NCBI GenBank assembly: GCA_016928155.1 | Contig: JAFGLG010000011.1 | Coordinates: 1-52,639, forward strand | Direction: 5' to 3' | Length of the DNA stretch: 52,639 nucleotides | Source: Candidatus Woesearchaeota archaeon | GTDB taxonomy: Archaea; Nanobdellota; Nanobdellia; Woesearchaeales; JAFGLG01 | Shown here: positions 48,778 to 52,639 of the stretch, piece by piece | Layout: each line of letters opens with the position of its first letter | Position numbering within the stretch: the first letter of the stretch is position 1 | Program-made: the position numbers and the translations under genes | Notes under the pieces: model-generated | Databases searched by the model: none | Told to the model about the DNA's origin: nothing | What the model saw: the letters and a program-made list of their open reading frames with translations, nothing else

Positions 48778-49450
48778 CTAATGCTTTCCGGAGAGCATTT
48801 TGTTTTTTTGAATGCCAGATGCCGATTTTTGTTGCAAAAACATATTTTGCTTTCTTTTTATTTATGTGAATGATGGCAACCAGGTTATGATTCTGGTTTT
48901 TAGGAGCATATTCATAATATCTGTTTTCAATTCCCATTGAATCCAACAATATAGATAACCTTCTCATGCTATTATGATTCACAGTCTGTACTTTGATTGA
49001 TTGTGGACCAATATAGGCTTCAGATGCAAAAAAAGCGTTTACCCAAGCTTCTTTTGCCCCCTCAACCTTAAACAATTTTTCAGGAAAATTCCAAGTATAT
49101 AATCCAAAATCAGCATGTTGTATTAAATCCTTGACTATTGTTTTCGAGGAGACTCTAACAGTGCTAAATCCATTCACTTGTTTTATTTTTGGCCTCTTTT
49201 TATAGACAGAATATAAAAATTCACAATATTTTCTTAACATTAAAGGATCATCAGGAAAGAAATCAAGTTGATGATGAAGAAAATCCTTCTCCTTCCTGAT
49301 TTGAACACTCCCATCACCAGCTAGAAAACCGCAAAGAGCAGATTTCATAATAGTATGTTGGTCAGTCTGTCCAATAATTCTTCTCTCTCGCTCATGAATT
49401 CTTTTCCACCTGTTTATTGCAACATTCCTATTTCGTTCTGCAAAATCCAT
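48770..49450 (-). CDS. LAGLIDADG homing endonuclease, free-standing
   Basis: A 226-residue protein with two LAGLIDADG-type motifs. The first, 'Ala-Leu-Cys-Gly-Phe-Leu-Ala-Gly-Asp-Gly-Ser-Val' (about residues 38-49), has the catalytic Asp in place. The second, 'Trp-Val-Asn-Ala-Phe-Phe-Ala-Ser-Glu-Ala-Tyr-Ile-Gly' (about 135-147), has Glu in place of Asp. It therefore looks like an active single-chain enzyme. It is not inside an intron or intein: it has its own TATA box and ends 27 bases before an intron-containing tRNA-Ser gene. It is clearly richer in AT than its neighbours, a sign of recent arrival. Relatives move archaeal rRNA and tRNA introns; the tRNA gene is the obvious candidate target. 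Confidence 0.8.
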   Translation of the reverse strand: MDFAERNRNVAINRWKRIHERERRIIGQTDQHTIMKSALCGFLAGDGSVQIRKEKDFLHHQLDFFPDDPLMLRKYCEFLYSVYKKRPKIKQVNGFSTVRVSSKTIVKDLIQHADFGLYTWNFPEKLFKVEGAKEAWVNAFFASEAYIGPQSIKVQTVNHNSMRRLSILLDSMGIENRYYEYAPKNQNHNLVAIIHINKKKAKYVFATKIGIWHSKKQNALRKALDL

Positions 49451-49470
49451 AATAGTGATTTGCTATTAGT

Positions 49471-49480
49471 TTTATATAAA
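49471..49480 (-). promoter_or_regulatory. TATA box of the LAGLIDADG gene
   Basis: On the minus strand TTTATATAAA lies about 26 bases before the ATG at 49450, so the endonuclease is expressed independently of the tRNA. Confidence 0.55.
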
Positions 49481-49549
49481 TATTTCTATATATACGCAGT
49501 ACCAGAAAATATCCGGCAAAAATACATAGAAATTCCGGGCGTCGGCGTT

Positions 49550-50143
49550 TTATTCTATCTTCATGATATAAGAATTCTCAAGCTTGTCCATGAGGTTGAA
49601 GCACCATTTGGAACGCATCTCCTCTGATTCGATCGGCACCATCCATAGCTCTTCGAAACCGGAGTATCTGGATTTGTCTGCTGTGTTGAACAAAGCCTTT
49701 GGCTGATAGTAGATGCGTATCTGTTTCACTGTTCTGCTCGGCACTTCTATGTTCTTTATGATCTCTGATCCTGGCTTGATCATCTCCTCATCCTGCCCCG
49801 GGATCGTGACTGAATACAGGGAGTTCACAGGCTCTGGGTTCATCGTGTCCTCTGTATCCTTTATGCAGAATATCGGCTCATTGAATTCATAGTATCTTGT
49901 CTCTTCAAGCGTGTTGTTGAGCGTTATTGTCTGTACAGGATATTTCTGGCTTGGATCATACTGGTCTGTGTACAGCAGTGAAGACAGCACAGTGCTTTCT
50001 GTCTTTATGTCGACGATGAAATCCCCGGGATCCTTGGCTTCAGGGACTGGCTCATCAGCTTGGGGAGCTGGCCTGAGGAAGAACCATATGAGGACAGCTA
50101 GAGCGATCAGGATCAGGGGTATCAGGATATATCTCTTTTTCAT
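49550..50143 (-). CDS. Signal-anchored extracytoplasmic protein of unknown function
   Basis: A 197-residue protein: 'Met-Lys-Lys-Arg-Tyr', one hydrophobic helix (about 6-23), then a Pro/Ala/Glu-rich spacer and an exterior beta-rich domain of about 160 residues with two cysteines ('Phe-Cys-Ile' and 'Trp-Cys-Phe') that could form a disulphide. 'Asn-Asn-Thr' and similar sites could be glycosylated. No known family. The gap to the YgiQ-type gene upstream (50 bases) is short and the two genes share a strand, so they may be co-transcribed, though the functions suggest no link. Confidence 0.6.
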   Translation of the reverse strand: MKKRYILIPLILIALAVLIWFFLRPAPQADEPVPEAKDPGDFIVDIKTESTVLSSLLYTDQYDPSQKYPVQTITLNNTLEETRYYEFNEPIFCIKDTEDTMNPEPVNSLYSVTIPGQDEEMIKPGSEIIKNIEVPSRTVKQIRIYYQPKALFNTADKSRYSGFEELWMVPIESEEMRSKWCFNLMDKLENSYIMKIE

Positions 50144-50193
50144 GCTGATGAGAAATCAAAGTTTGCTTATAAATTTTTTCCTGCATCCCTGCA

Positions 50194-51720
50194 TCAGAAG
50201 CTGTTCATCCTGTCTTTCTGCCCCAATATCAGTCTTTTCTGCTTCTTTTTTTCATTGTATGTGTAAGGCACATATATCTTCCTCTTAGAAAGGTCCATCC
50301 CTGTGTAGTACATGCATGTCGATGCTGTCATCGGTGTCGGCGTGAACACCTGGAATGATTCTGCATTCGGGAGTTTCCGCACGAAGTCCGCAAGCTCCTC
50401 TGCCTCCTTGATGGTCGATCCTGGATGCGCTGTCATGAAATAGAATGAGAGCTTGTCCATCTTCTGGTGTTTCTTGAATTCCGCAAAGAATTCCTGCAGA
50501 TTTCCCTTGTTCTTGTTCATGAGATCCAGTATCCTCTTGTTCACATGCTCTGGTGAGACCCGGAGTGTGTCGAAGATGTGGTGCTCTGCTATCTCCTTTA
50601 TGAGCTCTGGTGTTGCCAGGTCATATCGGATTCCGCTCCTTATGAACACATTGTTCACTCCTTTGATCTTCCTGACTTTCTTCAGCAGGTCAAGGTATCT
50701 CCTGTTGCTCCTGTCGAGCTTTTTGCATTCCAGGCAGCTTCCTTCGCAGAGCCCGCAGTCCATGCCGTACATGTTCACTGATGGCCCGCCGAGGTCATCT
50801 ACATTGCCTCGGAATTTAGGATGCTTTGTCATCTGCTCTATCTCGCGTATTATCGAATCCTCGCTCCTGGATATTATCTTGTCGCCCTGCGTCAGCGTTA
50901 TCGAGCAGAAATTGCATCTCCCGATGCATCCTCTGTGTGTCACGACGCTGAACTGGAAGCCTGTCATCTCTTTTGGTATCTGTCTTGTGAAGGGCAGCTC
51001 ATAGTACTCGTCAAGATCCTTTGAAGTGTATTTTGGCATCTTGTATTGCAGCACATGCCAGCCTTTGTCTTTCTGTGCAAGATTTTTTGTATTCGTCAGC
51101 ATCAGCTGCATATCCACGAATCTTTCTTTTGATTCACTGACTTCTTCATGGCTTGGCAATTCCATAAAACCGGATGGGACTTCCTTGCTCAGTATGCATG
51201 TCCCTTCTATGCCTGGAAGCTCTTCCCCTTTTTTTGTCCGGTCAGCTATGATCAGTATCTGTTTCTCGCATGATCCGTATGCTAGGATGTCTGCCCGTGT
51301 GTCAAATAATATGCTTCTCCTTAGCCTGTTCTCCCAGTAATCAAAGTGAGTGAATCTCCTGAGGCTGGCTTCTGTGCCTCCGAGCACGATCAGGGAATCC
51401 TTATAGTGCTTCTTTATCCAGTTTGAGTAGACGATTGTTGCCCTGTCCGGCACTTTCTCATGATAATCAAGATTGGGGTCCTCATCTCTTCTTTTCTTGA
51501 GTGGTGTATAATTTCGCACCATCGAGTCCATTGATCCTGAGCTGACTGCGAAGAATAGCTTTGGCTTGCCGAGCTCTGTTATCTCCTTGTCTGATTGGGG
51601 CTCCTCGACCACTCCCACAGTATACCCATGCTTTTCCAGGAGCCTTTTGAGTATTGCTGCCCCGCAGAGGGGATGGTCAAAATACGCTTCTCCAAGCACA
51701 AAGATGATGTCATATTCCAT
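50194..51720 (-). CDS. YgiQ-family radical SAM protein
   Basis: A 508-residue protein with the YgiQ architecture: an N-terminal cobalamin-binding-like Rossmann domain ('Asp-His-Pro-Leu-Cys-Gly-Ala-Ala-Ile-Leu'), 'Ala-Val-Ser-Ser-Gly-Ser-Met-Asp-Ser-Met-Val-Arg-Asn-Tyr-Thr' and 'Leu-Gly-Gly-Thr-Glu-Ala-Ser-Leu-Arg-Arg', then the radical SAM core. The iron-sulphur cluster motif is Cys265-x3-Cys269-x2-Cys272. A Cys-rich loop near residue 320 ('Asp-Cys-Gly-Leu-Cys-Glu-Gly-Ser-Cys-Leu-Glu-Cys') may bind a second cluster. Somewhat shorter than bacterial YgiQ (about 600-700) as it lacks the C-terminal extension. The reaction catalysed by the family is not established. Confidence 0.85.
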   Translation of the reverse strand: MEYDIIFVLGEAYFDHPLCGAAILKRLLEKHGYTVGVVEEPQSDKEITELGKPKLFFAVSSGSMDSMVRNYTPLKKRRDEDPNLDYHEKVPDRATIVYSNWIKKHYKDSLIVLGGTEASLRRFTHFDYWENRLRRSILFDTRADILAYGSCEKQILIIADRTKKGEELPGIEGTCILSKEVPSGFMELPSHEEVSESKERFVDMQLMLTNTKNLAQKDKGWHVLQYKMPKYTSKDLDEYYELPFTRQIPKEMTGFQFSVVTHRGCIGRCNFCSITLTQGDKIISRSEDSIIREIEQMTKHPKFRGNVDDLGGPSVNMYGMDCGLCEGSCLECKKLDRSNRRYLDLLKKVRKIKGVNNVFIRSGIRYDLATPELIKEIAEHHIFDTLRVSPEHVNKRILDLMNKNKGNLQEFFAEFKKHQKMDKLSFYFMTAHPGSTIKEAEELADFVRKLPNAESFQVFTPTPMTASTCMYYTGMDLSKRKIYVPYTYNEKKKQKRLILGQKDRMNSF

Positions 51721-51794
51721 GTTATTATGTGATTCCCGGCCATTTATAAAAGCTTAGGCTGGAATTGGCCTTTTTCCTATATAAGAACAATAAA

Positions 51795-51804
51795 ATTTTT
51801 AAAA
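51795..51804 (+). promoter_or_regulatory. TATA box of the tRNA-Lys gene
   Basis: ATTTTTAAAA lies about 29 bases before the 5' end of the tRNA. Confidence 0.5.
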
Positions 51805-51828
51805 GGGGGCTTTTGATGAAGGTCTCAT

Positions 51829-51921
51829 GGGCTCGTAGCTCAGCCTGGTCGGAGCATCTGGCTCTTAGCTGATATCAGGAAAGAAACCAGAGAGTCGGGG
51901 GTTCAAATCCCCTCGGGCCCA
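51829..51921 (+). tRNA. tRNA-Lys (CTT) with an 18-base intron
   Basis: A complete cloverleaf. The acceptor GGGCTCG pairs with CGGGCCC (one G-T pair) with discriminator A; the D arm is GCTC...GAGC; the anticodon stem TCTGG pairs with CCAGA; the T arm is GGGGG-TTCAAAT-CCCCT. The anticodon loop reads C-T-CTT-A and is then interrupted, between positions 37 and 38, by about 18 bases (GCTGATATCAGGAAAGAA), the standard archaeal intron position. Removing them leaves 75 bases. The CCA end is not encoded. Confidence 0.92.
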
Positions 51922-51951
51922 TTTTTTCTCAATATTCTTTGCATGAAAAAG

Positions 51952-51960
51952 TTATTAAAT
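51952..51960 (+). promoter_or_regulatory. TATA box of pdaD
   Basis: TTATTAAAT is centred about 28 bases before the ATG at 51984, giving a leaderless transcript separate from the tRNA-Lys gene. Confidence 0.5.
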
Positions 51961-51983
51961 GAAATAAGATTCTGGGTTTTAAA

Positions 51984-52547
51984 ATGATCCCGAAAAAAAT
52001 ATTCCTGACAAAAGGTGTAGGTGTAAACAAGGATAAATTGGCATCTTTCGAGGCTGCTTTGAGGAATGCTGGCATTGAGAAGTGCAACCTGGTTTCTGTC
52101 TCAAGCATCATGCCGCCTGAATGCAAGGTCATATCGAGGGAAGATGGCCTCAAATGCTTGCGGCCTGGTCAGATAACTTACTGTGTCATGGCAAGGAATG
52201 AGACTAATGAGCCTAACAGGCTGGTCTCTGCTGCTATCGGATTGGCTGTTCCTAAGGATACTAATCATCATGGTTATATCTCAGAGCATCACAGCTATGG
52301 TGAAGTGGCGAAGAGATCAGGGGAATATGCTGAGGATCTGGCAGCCACCATGCTTGCCACCACCATCGGGATTGAATTCGATTCAAATACTGCCTGGGAG
52401 GAGAGGGAGCAGATCTACAAGGCAAGCGGCCATATCTTCAAGACAACCCATATCTGCCAGTCAGCAGAGGGCAACAAGGATGGCTTATGGACCTGTGTCA
52501 TCTCTGCTGTTGTTTTCCTGTTTGAGGATTCCCAAACACTTGCCTGA
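51984..52547 (+). CDS. pdaD: Pyruvoyl-dependent arginine decarboxylase
   Basis: A 187-residue PvlArgDC, which converts arginine to agmatine, the first step of polyamine synthesis in archaea. It is made as a proenzyme that cuts itself before a serine to create the pyruvoyl group; the expected site is in '[11 protein letters not shown]' (about residues 35-45), where Ser-Ser precedes Ile as in characterised enzymes. Other matches are 'Phe-Leu-Thr-Lys-Gly-Val-Gly' at the start, 'Ile-Gly-Leu-Ala-Val-Pro', 'Tyr-Ile-Ser-Glu-His-His' and the C-terminal '[10 protein letters not shown]'. Length is as expected (about 160-195). Agmatine also serves wobble modification of tRNA-Ile (agmatidine) in archaea. 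Confidence 0.92.
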   Translation: MIPKKIFLTKGVGVNKDKLASFEAALRNAGIEKCNLVSVSSIMPPECKVISREDGLKCLRPGQITYCVMARNETNEPNRLVSAAIGLAVPKDTNHHGYISEHHSYGEVAKRSGEYAEDLAATMLATTIGIEFDSNTAWEEREQIYKASGHIFKTTHICQSAEGNKDGLWTCVISAVVFLFEDSQTLA

Positions 52548-52639
52548 TTTATCGGCTCTGTCATGGATGTAGGTTAGTGGCATCAGGTCAAAGTCCGGAT
52601 GAGTGATTTTCTGGCTGACAAAGGGGATGCTCTCTGATA
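52485..52639 (-). CDS. Possible C-terminal end of a convergent gene
   Basis: Only one minus-strand frame is open to the right window edge; it ends at TAA 52487-52485 and would overlap the 3' end of pdaD by about 60 bases. The 50 codons (including '[14 protein letters not shown]') read like protein sequence but match nothing I recognise. It may be the tail of a gene that lies outside the window, or chance. Confidence 0.25.
   Translation of the reverse strand, partial: SESIPFVSQKITHPDFDLMPLTYIHDRADKSGKCLGILKQENNSRDDTGP

Overview
The window looks archaeal and most likely comes from a DPANN lineage (Woesearchaeota/Nanoarchaeota-like). This rests on the sequence only: many genes have TATA-type boxes 25-30 bases before an ATG with little or no leader, two tRNA genes contain short introns, and there is an archaeal FlaJ/TadC-type pilus machine, class III (pilin) signal peptides, a broken taw3 gene, a pyruvoyl-dependent arginine decarboxylase and a HerA-like ATPase. 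No rRNA, CRISPR array or insertion-sequence transposase was seen.

Left part (1-12.6 kb): mixed small genes. A truncated transglutaminase-like gene, a methyltransferase, a pterin carbinolamine dehydratase and a small DMT-like membrane protein sit among GC-rich palindromic spacers that resemble integron recombination sites. These are followed by a HerA-like ATPase, an 857-residue membrane-anchored surface protein with cadherin-like and CARDB-like repeats, a taw3 pseudogene with three frameshifts, a Dot1/aKMT-like methyltransferase, a two-gene unit of unknown small proteins, a tandem Fis-type HTH regulator, a nucleotidyltransferase-HEPN fusion, and a translationally coupled pair of GCS2-type carboxylate-amine ligase and M20 peptidase.

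Middle (12.6-16.8 kb): a compact operon of three genes. Two are unrecognised (482 and 188 residues). The third is a 705-residue endonuclease-IV/xylose-isomerase-type TIM barrel with a roughly 240-residue insertion.

Right-centre (17-46.5 kb): about 29 kb read on the minus strand. From upstream to downstream: a winged-helix regulator, a 4168-residue secreted protein, a pilin-like protein, a 2227-residue paralogue of the giant protein, then (new promoter) four pilin-like proteins, a TadA/VirB11-type ATPase with a coiled-coil tail, a 59-residue basic protein, two TadB/TadC-type membrane platform proteins, and finally NFACT-R, GNAT and YhbY genes. I read this as a type IV pilus-like export machine with its own very large adhesins. 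The two giant proteins share a framework, but each carries an unrelated large insert in the same loop of the same Ig-like domain (an FG-GAP-like block in one, an unrecognised beta-rich block in the other). That suggests swappable binding modules and is the most interesting observation here.

Right end (46.6-52.6 kb): a tandem HIT protein lacking the nucleophilic histidine in both domains, another pilin-like protein, a tRNA-Ser(GGA) gene that appears to hold two insertions and sits next to a free-standing LAGLIDADG endonuclease gene, a membrane-anchored protein, a YgiQ-type radical SAM protein, an intron-containing tRNA-Lys(CTT), and pdaD.
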